Positions 19,638 to 27,643 of a stretch of DNA of 40,655 bases are shown one piece after another. A model generated the notes under the pieces. That model had not been told where the DNA came from, ran no database searches, and saw only the letters and a list, made by a program, of their open reading frames with translations. Position 1 is the stretch's first letter. Each line of letters opens with the position of its first letter. Made by a program: the position numbers and the translations under genes. Origin of the DNA: Patescibacteria group bacterium (GTDB lineage Bacteria; Patescibacteriota; UBA1384; 2-12-FULL-50-11); assembly GCA_022843855.1 (NCBI GenBank), contig JALHMV010000007.1:1-40655 (forward strand), written 5' to 3'.

Positions 19638-20477
19638 TCATTCGTGCTCCGCCCGAATCTTACCGCGCAACGAACGCAACTCCGCCAGTGCTTGCTTGGC
19701 CTGTTTTTTGTCAGGGGGCGTTCCGTGCCACTTATAATCCCCCTCCATAAAATCAACACCTCGCCCAGGAATAGTGTGAAAAATCACGACGGTTGGTTTT
19801 TCAAACACCGCTCGCGCGTGTCGCAAGGACGCAAGGATCTCAGCCATGTCGTGGCCGTTTGCTTCCAAGACGTGCCAACCGAATGCCCGGTACTTGTCAG
19901 CAAGAGGCTCCAGCGGCATAACGTCCTCGGTATACCCATCAATCTGGATATTATTCCGATCAACGAGTGCCGTCAGGTTGTGAAGGCGTCGAGCACCGGC
20001 GTAGAGGATCGCTTCCCAGGTCTGACCTTCGTTGTGCTCCCCGTCGCTTAGAGCGACGTACACGCGCCACCGCCCATCCTGCAACCCCGCGGCCTCGGCC
20101 ATACCGATGGCCTGGCTCAAGCCCTGGCCGAGTGGGCCGGATGATGTTTCCACCCCTGGCAGCGCACCGCGATGGGGGTGTCCTTGAAGTGGGCTACCGA
20201 GCTTTCGTAAGCTGTTCAGTTCGCTTCGCGGAAAGAAGCCACGATGTGATAGAGTCGCATACAACGCTGGACATATGTGCCCACATGATAAAACAAACCG
20301 ATCCCTATCCTTCCATTCTGGTTTATGCGGATCGATGGTGAGAATTTCAAAGTAGAGCGCAGTCAAAACATCAGTAAAGCCGAGTGGTCCAGCGGAGTGA
20401 CCGGACCCTGCCTCTAGAAGCATTTCAATAATCGACGAGCGAATCTCGTTGGCCTTGAGCTCTAGCTGCTTGATCAT
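19638..20477 (-). CDS. Transketolase N-terminal (TPP-binding) subunit
   Basis: AGSGHSAGPLGFTDVLTALYF, SSGPLGQGLSQAIGMAEA, LSDGEHNEGQTWEA. Confidence 0.95.
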   Translation of the reverse strand: MIKQLELKANEIRSSIIEMLLEAGSGHSAGPLGFTDVLTALYFEILTIDPHKPEWKDRDRFVLSCGHICPALYATLSHRGFFPRSELNSLRKLGSPLQGHPHRGALPGVETSSGPLGQGLSQAIGMAEAAGLQDGRWRVYVALSDGEHNEGQTWEAILYAGARRLHNLTALVDRNNIQIDGYTEDVMPLEPLADKYRAFGWHVLEANGHDMAEILASLRHARAVFEKPTVVIFHTIPGRGVDFMEGDYKWHGTPPDKKQAKQALAELRSLRGKIRAEHE

Positions 20478-21124
20478 TGCAAACCCTCCACCTGACTGAC
20501 TAACTTCTGGTAGTTGCCTTTCCAGTCGCCCTCATCGTAAATTGCCGACGACGCAACAACGTAGTTTGCTCCAACTCGAAAAAGATTCTCAATTGTCTGA
20601 GGATGAACGCCACCATCAACCGTAATTGTGAGTCGGCGGTGAGGAACTCGACGAAGGTACGAGACTGTTGCGGGCGTTTGACCCAGCATCGTTTGGCCAG
20701 TTGCGCCGGGCTGAATACCCATTACTTGTATGTAGTTACTAAGCTCAAAAAACGAGCGGAGGTGGTCGAGGTCGGTGTCGGGGTTGATGGCAAACCCTAG
20801 CAGCATGTCGATTTCACGCGCGTGGTTAACCAGCTCTTCGGGATCGAAAAACGACTCAATATGAACAATCGAGCGAGTCACTCCTATCTTCTTGAGCTTC
20901 TCCAGAAGCGGGATCGGATTGCGAACCATGAGGTGCGCCTCTGCGTAGCCGATAGAAAGCGGCGGCCACTCCTCGATCGGGAACGTCTGTGCAGCGACAA
21001 ACTGTCCATCAGCGACATCGATGTGGATCGCGTCAGCTTCGTCTCTGGCAAAATTCAAACGCTTTACAAACTCTGTTTGTGTTGTCGTGAGATCCCCAGG
21101 AATAACGGGTAACCGCGCCTTCAT
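20474..21124 (-). CDS. rpe: Ribulose-phosphate 3-epimerase family protein
   Basis: IHIDVADGQFV, EAHLMVRNP, GIQPGATGQ, TVDGGVHPQTI. Confidence 0.85.
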   Translation of the reverse strand: MKARLPVIPGDLTTTQTEFVKRLNFARDEADAIHIDVADGQFVAAQTFPIEEWPPLSIGYAEAHLMVRNPIPLLEKLKKIGVTRSIVHIESFFDPEELVNHAREIDMLLGFAINPDTDLDHLRSFFELSNYIQVMGIQPGATGQTMLGQTPATVSYLRRVPHRRLTITVDGGVHPQTIENLFRVGANYVVASSAIYDEGDWKGNYQKLVSQVEGLQ

Positions 21125-21558
21125 GACCCGCTCTCGTCGATTTGCTGTAGGCGACGTCGGTGACGCTCTTCGTGGCTAAACGATGAGGCGAGGAACGTCC
21201 GAACAATCTCCCAGCACTCTTCACGCGAAACGAAACGAGCAGGGATTGAAAGAATGTTCGCGTCGTTATCCTGGCGTGCTTCTCGAGCCACCGCTGGTTG
21301 CCAGGCTACAACTGCACGAATGTGCTTCTGCCGGTTAGCCACAATTGCCATCCCTTCCCCCGACCCACAAAACAGTAGACCTCGTCCCTTTTCTTTGGCC
21401 ACCGCCTTAGCCACCCGCTTAGCAAAAATTGGGTAGTCGTCGCGAGGTTCGTTGCTAAATGCACCAAAGTCTTCAAAGGCAATGCCATCAGCAGCGAGCT
21501 TATGGGCAACGAATTCCTTATACTCATAGCCAGCATGATCAGCAGCGAGGTAGAGCAT
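21121..21558 (-). CDS. rpiB: Ribose-5-phosphate isomerase B
   Basis: AADHAGYEYKE, DDYPIFAKRVAKAVA, GLLFCGSGEGMAIVANRQKHIRAV. Confidence 0.95.
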   Translation of the reverse strand: MLYLAADHAGYEYKEFVAHKLAADGIAFEDFGAFSNEPRDDYPIFAKRVAKAVAKEKGRGLLFCGSGEGMAIVANRQKHIRAVVAWQPAVAREARQDNDANILSIPARFVSREECWEIVRTFLASSFSHEERHRRRLQQIDESGS

Positions 21559-21625
21559 TAACCATACCTCGCTTCAGAGTTCTCAATCGACACTACTCGT
21601 TCGAAATAAGCGCCAAGAAAAAGCA

Positions 21626-22633
21626 TCACGGGACAACATTCACTGGATCCGACTCCAGCAAGCCTTGAATATTTTTTACGGTCGTTTCGAGAATGTTTTG
21701 CAGCGCTTCCTTGCTATTAAAGGCGTTGTGCGGCGTGACAATTACGTTGGGGTGACGCATGATCGCGTGATCAGCGAGCGCTGTTTGATAATCTTTGAGC
21801 TGGAAGTACGGCGAGAGAGACTCGTGATCTTCTTGCAGCATCTCTTCGTCTTCAAGTACATCGATACCAGCGGCTGCGACACGTCCGTCGTCAAGTGCTT
21901 CGATCAGAGCGCCGGTATCCACTAAACCGCCTCGGGCAGTATTAATAAGGACAGCGCCGTGCTTCATTTCCTTAAATTGATCACGACCGAGTAGGTGCTT
22001 ATTAGCATCGACAAGTGGGCAGTGAAGCGTCACGACGTCGCTGGCGTGCAGGAGCTGCGGCAACGACAGGTATTCGACGGCGTACTTTTCGGTCAGGTCT
22101 GAGCTTGGCCTTTGATCGTTAGCAACGATTCTCATGCCAAAACCATGAGCAATCCTAACGACATGGGCACCGATTTTTCCCGTCCCAACAACACCGATGG
22201 TTCTACCCATCAGGTCCCAACCGGTCAGGCCTCGATAATCGAAATTACCGGCCTTGGTTCGTTCCACCGACGGCACAATTTTGCGCGAGAGAGCGAGAAG
22301 GAGTGCAAAGGTATGTTCGGCAACTGTGTTGGGGCCGTAGGCAGGAACGTTGCAAACCGTAATACCGCGTTCGCGTGCCACTGCCATATCGATGTGATTT
22401 GTCCCGACCGACATAGTGGCGATTCCCTTGAGATCACGCAGTCCGTCGAGCGTTCGGGAATGAAGATCGGAGTAGATAAAGCTGACAAGAATATTTGCTC
22501 CGTCAGCGTCTGGAAGCGTGGTTGGTGTTAGCCGATGAGGGTGGAACACGAGCTCAACACCATGGAGGTGGTCGCGAAAATATTCTTGCTCCCACTTCTC
22601 CACCTCAAAGAATACAACTCGCCGTCCCTCCAT
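21626..22633 (-). CDS. D-isomer-specific 2-hydroxyacid (D-lactate-type) dehydrogenase
   Basis: NVPAYGPNTVAEHTFALLLALSR, GVVGTGKIGAHVVRIAHGFGM, LINTARGGLVDT, NVIVTPHNAF. Confidence 0.93.
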   Translation of the reverse strand: MEGRRVVFFEVEKWEQEYFRDHLHGVELVFHPHRLTPTTLPDADGANILVSFIYSDLHSRTLDGLRDLKGIATMSVGTNHIDMAVARERGITVCNVPAYGPNTVAEHTFALLLALSRKIVPSVERTKAGNFDYRGLTGWDLMGRTIGVVGTGKIGAHVVRIAHGFGMRIVANDQRPSSDLTEKYAVEYLSLPQLLHASDVVTLHCPLVDANKHLLGRDQFKEMKHGAVLINTARGGLVDTGALIEALDDGRVAAAGIDVLEDEEMLQEDHESLSPYFQLKDYQTALADHAIMRHPNVIVTPHNAFNSKEALQNILETTVKNIQGLLESDPVNVVP

Positions 22634-22681
22634 ATCTTTACTGTACCACACGCCATCAGGTAAGCTAACCCTGTTAATCAC

Positions 22682-22756
22682 GCGGGAGTAGTTCAGTGGT
22701 AGAATGCTTCCTTCCCAAGGAAGAGGTCGCGGGTTCGAACCCCGTCTCCCGCTCCA
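22682..22756 (+). tRNA. tRNA-Gly(CCC), CCA encoded
   Basis: Cloverleaf GCGGGAG...CTTCC-TTCCCAA-GGAAG...GGGTTCGAACCCC...CTCCCGC-T-CCA. Confidence 0.95.
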
Positions 22757-23044
22757 CTAGCAAAAATCCGCCGAGTGGCGGACATTTGCCGAGTCGAGGT
22801 GACTAAATGTTGCGAACATACACCGTCAGACCGGGTGGTCGTCGCGGTGCTTCTCGTAATCGGTAGAGGGTGTTACCAACTCGAGCTGTCGCATGTTCCG
22901 ACAATACGCTTAGCGACTCCGCACAGCACTGTTAATAGTTACAAGATTTTTGCGTACTAAGCCGGCTGTCCTTGGATAATGTTCCGATCGGGATGTAAAG
23001 CACCCTTTACAATCAGTTTTCGCGTCGTCATACTGACAGAACAT

Positions 23045-23845
23045 ATGGCGAAAGCTACTAAAAACATTATTGAAGTACGCAACCTCACTAAGACCTACCC
23101 TGGCAATGTCCACGCTGTTTCTGGCGTAACATTCGACGTGAAAGAAGGTGGGTTTTTCGGCTTCCTTGGACCGAACGGAGCCGGCAAATCAACAACCATG
23201 AACATGCTCGTCAACCTCGTGAAAAAGACGAGCGGGAGCGTTAAAATCGACGGCTTTGAAGTGACCGAGAATTCTGACGAGGTCCATAAACGCGTTGGGT
23301 TTGCGATGCAGGAAGTTGGTTTAGACGAAGTGGCAACCGCCCGCGAAATGATGGAGCTGCACGGCCGGCTCTACCATCTGCCACCAACAGTGATTCAAGA
23401 ACGGATCGCCTACCTATTAAAACTGGTCGAACTGGAAAAAGTCGCCGACAAATTTACCTCAACCTACTCCGGTGGTATGCGCCGCCGCTTCGACTTGGCC
23501 TTATCGCTCATCCATCAGCCGAAAATCTTATTCTTAGACGAACCGACACAAGGCCTCGACCCGCACGCCCGCCAGCTCATTTGGGGACACATTCGAGAAC
23601 TCAATGAGCAAGGGATGACAATCTTTCTGACAACTCACTTCATGGAAGAAGCCGAAGCGCTGTGCGAACGGATTGCGATTATGGACAGAGGCCAGATCGT
23701 CACCAGCGGGTCGCCCGCCGAGTTAATGAAGAAACACGCCGCTAAGAACCTGGAGGAGGTCTTCCTCAAGACGACCGGAAGCAATCTGGCCAACGAAGAA
23801 GTCAACCTCAAAGCAACTGACCCGTACGCTCGAGCGAGGATGTAA
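23045..23845 (+). CDS. ABC transporter ATP-binding protein (ABC-2 type)
   Basis: FLGPNGAGKSTTMNMLV, YSGGMRRRFDLALSLIHQPKILFLDEPTQGLDP. Confidence 0.95.
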   Translation: MAKATKNIIEVRNLTKTYPGNVHAVSGVTFDVKEGGFFGFLGPNGAGKSTTMNMLVNLVKKTSGSVKIDGFEVTENSDEVHKRVGFAMQEVGLDEVATAREMMELHGRLYHLPPTVIQERIAYLLKLVELEKVADKFTSTYSGGMRRRFDLALSLIHQPKILFLDEPTQGLDPHARQLIWGHIRELNEQGMTIFLTTHFMEEAEALCERIAIMDRGQIVTSGSPAELMKKHAAKNLEEVFLKTTGSNLANEEVNLKATDPYARARM

Positions 23846-23846
23846 G

Positions 23847-24614
23847 ATGCAGACATTCATCTCCGATTGGTGGTATCTTTCGATCCGTAACGTCAAGCTG
23901 ATCTGGCGACCGTTGTTGGCGCTGTTGCCTGCGTTGTTTATGCCGATCTTCTTTTTTGTCGTCAACTCACTATCGCTCCAATCGTTTGCCAAAGTACCCG
24001 GCTTTCCAGATGTTTCATACAAGGACTTTATCGCCCCCGTCGCGATTTTTACCGCCATCTTTTTCTCGGCGGGCAACGCGGGAATCGAGCTCGTCCAGGA
24101 TATCACGAGCGGCTATCTCAAGAAGTTGATTATCATGCCAATCAACAAACTCGCAATCGTCCTAGCCAAGCTAACCGAAGTTGCGGTTCAATCGATTATC
24201 CAAGGAGTGATAATGTTGACACTCCTTCTTGTTTGGGGCGTCGAGATCAAATCAGGATTACTGGGCGTGCTGGCGATGTTTGCGATGCTGGTTGTGTTTG
24301 CAATGGCCTGGAGCTGTATCAGCATGATTAGCGCTCTTCGAACGCAGAATGCGCGACTCGTTCAATCGTTATTTATTCTGGTTTTTCCGCTCCTCTATCT
24401 CACCACCTCGCAAGCACCGAAAGAGTTACTGCCAGAAACGTTTGCAACTCTGGCGAGCTATAACCCCGTCACCTACATCATCGAGGGTATCCGCGCCCTG
24501 GTACTGACGGGCTTCGGCGACCCATCGATCGGTTATGGGTTTGCTGCAGCGAGCGGGATGTTTGTGGTTTTTGTAACGCTGACCGTTCTCTCGTTCCGCA
24601 AAGCGCTTAAATAG
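23847..24614 (+). CDS. ABC-2 type permease
   Basis: Six hydrophobic segments, ABC-2 layout, coupled one base after the ATPase stop. Confidence 0.92.
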   Translation: MQTFISDWWYLSIRNVKLIWRPLLALLPALFMPIFFFVVNSLSLQSFAKVPGFPDVSYKDFIAPVAIFTAIFFSAGNAGIELVQDITSGYLKKLIIMPINKLAIVLAKLTEVAVQSIIQGVIMLTLLLVWGVEIKSGLLGVLAMFAMLVVFAMAWSCISMISALRTQNARLVQSLFILVFPLLYLTTSQAPKELLPETFATLASYNPVTYIIEGIRALVLTGFGDPSIGYGFAAASGMFVVFVTLTVLSFRKALK

Positions 24615-24626
24615 CCTGGCCAAGTC

Positions 24627-24655
24627 TTGACAGGTCGGTGACCTTAAAGTAAGAT
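24627..24655 (+). promoter_or_regulatory. Sigma70-type promoter TTGACA-N17-TAAGAT
   Basis: -35 at 24627-24632, 17-nt spacer, -10 at 24650-24655. Confidence 0.75.
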
Positions 24656-24727
24656 GTCCTTGTCGCGAGATGTCAGTCGCCTGAGATTAGATCAGGCCTT
24701 CACCGATTCACGTTCACGGTTCACTCC

Positions 24728-24749
24728 GGCCCTCTCGTTTGAGAGGGCC
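24728..24749. terminator. Strong hairpin downstream of the 24627 promoter
   Basis: GGCCCTCTC-GTTT-GAGAGGGCC, 9-bp stem; no clear T-tract. Confidence 0.5.
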
Positions 24750-24793
24750 TCTGCGTATCCATCAACCATACTTTTTAGTAAAATAACCGAGTT

Positions 24794-24866
24794 GCCACCT
24801 TAGCTCAGTCGGCAGAGCACATCTTTCGTAAAGATGGGGTCCGGGGTTCGAATCCCCGAGGTGGCT
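24794..24866 (+). tRNA. tRNA-Thr(CGT)
   Basis: Cloverleaf GCCACCT...CATCT-TTCGTAA-AGATG...GGGGTTCGAATCCCC...AGGTGGC-T. Confidence 0.95.
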
Positions 24867-24970
24867 CAGAAGAGACAGTGAGGGGAAAATACAGACGCGG
24901 TATATCCCCGAGGTGGCTCGATAGAGGCATCGAGGGGAAGAAACAGATCCGGTCTATCCCCGAGATAGCC
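24867..24970 (+). repeat. Two diverged 52-bp tandem units, first ending in a copy of the tRNA-Thr 3' end
   Basis: 24867-24918 and 24919-24970 align without gaps at roughly 70% identity; ATCCCCGAGGTGGCTC of the tRNA end recurs at 52-bp spacing. Confidence 0.75.
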
Positions 24971-25066
24971 GAGCTCGATTATTTCTGGGCGGCCGGCAAA
25001 GCTACGACGCTGTCAAACCGATGCCCGGATCGGAGCCTCTTAGGCTAGATATTTTGATGGAGAAAT

Positions 25067-25095
25067 AAAAAAACCCCGCGGTGCACCGCGGGGCC
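25067..25095 (-). terminator. Rho-independent terminator, minus strand
   Basis: CCCCGCGG-TGCA-CCGCGGGG followed on the minus strand by TTTTTTTATTT. Confidence 0.95.
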
Positions 25096-25313
25096 AGAAC
25101 TCTGTCGTCTCTTTGATCGGATGAGTCTATCTGACTCGCCCTTCCCCTACTGAGACGCCTTGGGGCGAGGCCGTGTGTGCTTACTTTGTATGTTCCCCCG
25201 AATTTTTTATTTTTTCGGTTTTTTGGGTGAGGGGGTGTTCAGCGACAACGCGGACACTCGTCATCGGAATCATCACGATCCCGATACGATCGACAGAGAT
25301 CGTGTAAGAATGC
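25068..25313 (-). ncRNA. Candidate structured noncoding RNA of about 245 nt with own promoter and terminator
   Basis: Near-consensus promoter, canonical terminator, internal stems CACGATC/GATCGTG, CTCGCCC/GGGCGAG, GAGTC-AGATA-GACTC; no strong ORF. Confidence 0.55.
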
Positions 25314-25319
25314 CAAAAC

Positions 25320-25348
25320 ACTATAGCAGAATAGCACCGGGCAGTCAA
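25320..25348 (-). promoter_or_regulatory. Sigma70-type promoter TTGACT-N17-TATAGT
   Basis: -35 at 25343-25348, 17-nt spacer, -10 at 25320-25325 (minus strand). Confidence 0.8.
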
Positions 25349-25413
25349 GGAGTTATAGATATATTTTTGGCGAACCGACCGGAGATGTGTTCGGGAGCGG
25401 GTACGGAAAAAAC

Positions 25414-26118
25414 TTAGGCAGCGGCGTCTTGATCAGCCGGCTTGTCACCTTCAGCCGATTCCTCGCCTTCAGCTGCTGGTTCGGCACCGAGCTCAGCGAC
25501 GGCGGCTTCCTCGGCGGCAGCGTCTTCAGTTAATTCCGCCTCAAGCTCTTCTTCGCTAATTGGTGCGGAGACGAGACAGACAACGTCTTCAGGGTCGTCC
25601 ATAATCTCGATGGTTTCAGGTACCGCGATGTCCTTAATCCGAATCGTGTCGTCGAACGTGGCCAGCACCGAGATATCAACCTCAACAGCCGGAATGAGGT
25701 CGCCAGGGAAACACTTAATGTTGAGTTCGTCCTTATTAGCAACAAAGTTACCTTCCATATCCTCAACCGCAGCAGAGGTACCGACAAAGTGGATTGGGAT
25801 AGCGGTTTCGATCTTTTCGGTCATTTTAACGGCGTAAAAGTCCACATGAATTGGGTCAGCCTTTAAGTAGTGTGCTTGAGGTTCGTGAATCAAAACCTTG
25901 ATTGGCTTCCTATCGTCAATCGCCAGATCAACAAGCGCACTGGTGCCGGCTTGGGCAAAAACGTGATTAAACTCTTTTAAGTCAACGGAGATCACCCCGT
26001 CTTCGACACCGTGTCCGTAGACGACGGCCGGAAGAACCGCGCGGTGGCGCAGTCTTTTAACTTTTTTGCCTTTCAGCTCGCGGCTGGTGGCGTGAAGAGT
26101 AATTGTTTTAGCAACCAT
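25414..26118 (-). CDS. rplY: 50S ribosomal protein L25/CTC form
   Basis: RELKGKKVKRLRHRAVLPAVVYGHGVEDG, VDFYAVKMTEKIETAIPIHFVG, acidic C-terminal tail. Confidence 0.95.
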   Translation of the reverse strand: MVAKTITLHATSRELKGKKVKRLRHRAVLPAVVYGHGVEDGVISVDLKEFNHVFAQAGTSALVDLAIDDRKPIKVLIHEPQAHYLKADPIHVDFYAVKMTEKIETAIPIHFVGTSAAVEDMEGNFVANKDELNIKCFPGDLIPAVEVDISVLATFDDTIRIKDIAVPETIEIMDDPEDVVCLVSAPISEEELEAELTEDAAAEEAAVAELGAEPAAEGEESAEGDKPADQDAAA

Positions 26119-26405
26119 TATGAATTTAGAAATTTTTCAAACGAATCAGGTAACTGCTCGAGCGTTGCGCATGCGCGCTTGAGCTCTTTCTTTGTGATCG
26201 GACCGGCCTTAGCGACTTCTTTGAGATCGACAGGCACAAGTAGAATCACAGGGAAATGGCCCCGGTTACAGACGACAGAGAGCTCAACGCTGGCATTGTC
26301 TTCGAACGCTTTTAGTTGAATATCTCGCAGCGAAAACGTCCGACTGCAAATGGGGCAGCTGAGCTCTCGCTGTATTTCTGCAATCTCGTCTTGTAGGGAG
26401 CGCAT
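26118..26405 (-). CDS. Hypothetical protein with putative zinc-binding cysteines
   Basis: CPICSRTFSLRD...CNRGHFPV; start overlaps the rplY operon context. Confidence 0.6.
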   Translation of the reverse strand: MRSLQDEIAEIQRELSCPICSRTFSLRDIQLKAFEDNASVELSVVCNRGHFPVILLVPVDLKEVAKAGPITKKELKRACATLEQLPDSFEKFLNS

Positions 26406-26441
26406 ATCAATGGCAATAATACCCGTTTTGAACCAGTTCCG

Positions 26442-27089
26442 TCAACGGTTGGACGCGCTCCGACGCTTTGAGAGGCGCCACTTAGCGATTTCGGCGTGAT
26501 GGCCAGTCAGAAGAATGTCTGGTATTCCCTTACCTTTATAGATATTTGGTCGAGTGTACTGCGGATACTCGGTTAAATCAGTTTCAAATGTTTCTTCGGC
26601 GAGCGACGCAACGTTACCGAGTACGCCAGGAATAAGCCGGAGGATCGAGTCAATAATAACTAATGTCGGTAGCTCCCCGCCGCTTAAAACGTACGGCCCA
26701 ATTGAAACTTTTTGGTCGACGTACTCTTCAATGCGGGCGTCAAAACCTTCGTATCGGCCGCAGAGAAATACAAGGGCTTCTTTTTTACTAAACTCCTCAG
26801 CCATCTTCTGATCAAACTGATCCCCGTCTGGTGAGAGCATGACTCGGTGGGCCGTATGGCCGTGGTCAACCGCTTCGAGCGCAGCGTCGGCCACATCAAC
26901 ACGTAGAATCATGCCCGGCCCGCCGCCGTACGGTGTGTCGTCGACGTTGCCATGCTTATCAATCGCCCAGTGCCGCAACTGGTGAGCCTTGACTGACGCA
27001 TGGCCCTTTTCCTGAGCCCGATTTGGTATGGAATACGACAAGGCCTGGTCAATCATTTCTGGGAAAAGCGTTAGTACGTCTATTTTCAT
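26442..27089 (-). CDS. trmD: tRNA (guanine-N1)-methyltransferase
   Basis: MKIDVLTLFPEMID, DDTPYGGGPGMILR, FLCGRYEGFDARIEEY, IGPYVLSGGELP, LTGHHAEIAKWR. Confidence 0.97.
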   Translation of the reverse strand: MKIDVLTLFPEMIDQALSYSIPNRAQEKGHASVKAHQLRHWAIDKHGNVDDTPYGGGPGMILRVDVADAALEAVDHGHTAHRVMLSPDGDQFDQKMAEEFSKKEALVFLCGRYEGFDARIEEYVDQKVSIGPYVLSGGELPTLVIIDSILRLIPGVLGNVASLAEETFETDLTEYPQYTRPNIYKGKGIPDILLTGHHAEIAKWRLSKRRSASNR

Positions 27090-27170
27090 ATTTGGCCAGT
27101 GGGGCGTGTTGATAAAGAATAAGGGCGGGCTAACCAGTATGCGTTCATAGATTCATTATTTCACAGGTAT

Positions 27171-27202
27171 GAAAAAGCGACCACTGATGCGATCGCTTTT
27201 TC
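27171..27202. terminator. Bidirectional hairpin terminator between the KH gene and trmD
   Basis: GAAAAAGCGA-12 nt-TCGCTTTTTC. Confidence 0.65.
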
Positions 27203-27210
27203 AACAATAC

Positions 27211-27552
27211 TCACAGAACGCTTGTCGCTTTTTCTTCGTTACTGGTTACCGGTCGATCTTCAGAGCTTGGGCTCGCATCGCTACCCATCACTACTTCGCC
27301 ACCGTCCGGTTCAACAATCTTCAGGTTAATACGCGCGTTTTGTTTCGATCCGAACACACGCAAGAGAGAACGGATGGATTTTGCCGTACGGCCGTCACGA
27401 CCGATGACCTTACCCATATCGTTTCGGTTGAGCGTGAGCTGAATCAACACACCCATTTCATCGACCGTTCGACTCGTGACGACTTCGTCAGGATTCTCGA
27501 CCAACGGCTTCACGATGCTTTCAACGTATTCTTGATCTGTAATTTCTGCCAT
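27211..27552 (-). CDS. khpA: KH-domain RNA-binding protein (KhpA-like) with C-terminal extension
   Basis: VESIVKPLVENPDEV, GKVIGRDGRTAKSIRSLLRV. Confidence 0.88.
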   Translation of the reverse strand: MAEITDQEYVESIVKPLVENPDEVVTSRTVDEMGVLIQLTLNRNDMGKVIGRDGRTAKSIRSLLRVFGSKQNARINLKIVEPDGGEVVMGSDASPSSEDRPVTSNEEKATSVL

Positions 27553-27643
27553 GAGGTCCTTTCTGTTGAGGATTTCAGAGACTATAGGCTCGACCTGCTC
27601 GTCCTACGCTTAGTCAAATTTGTAACCGAACCGCTCTCACTTG

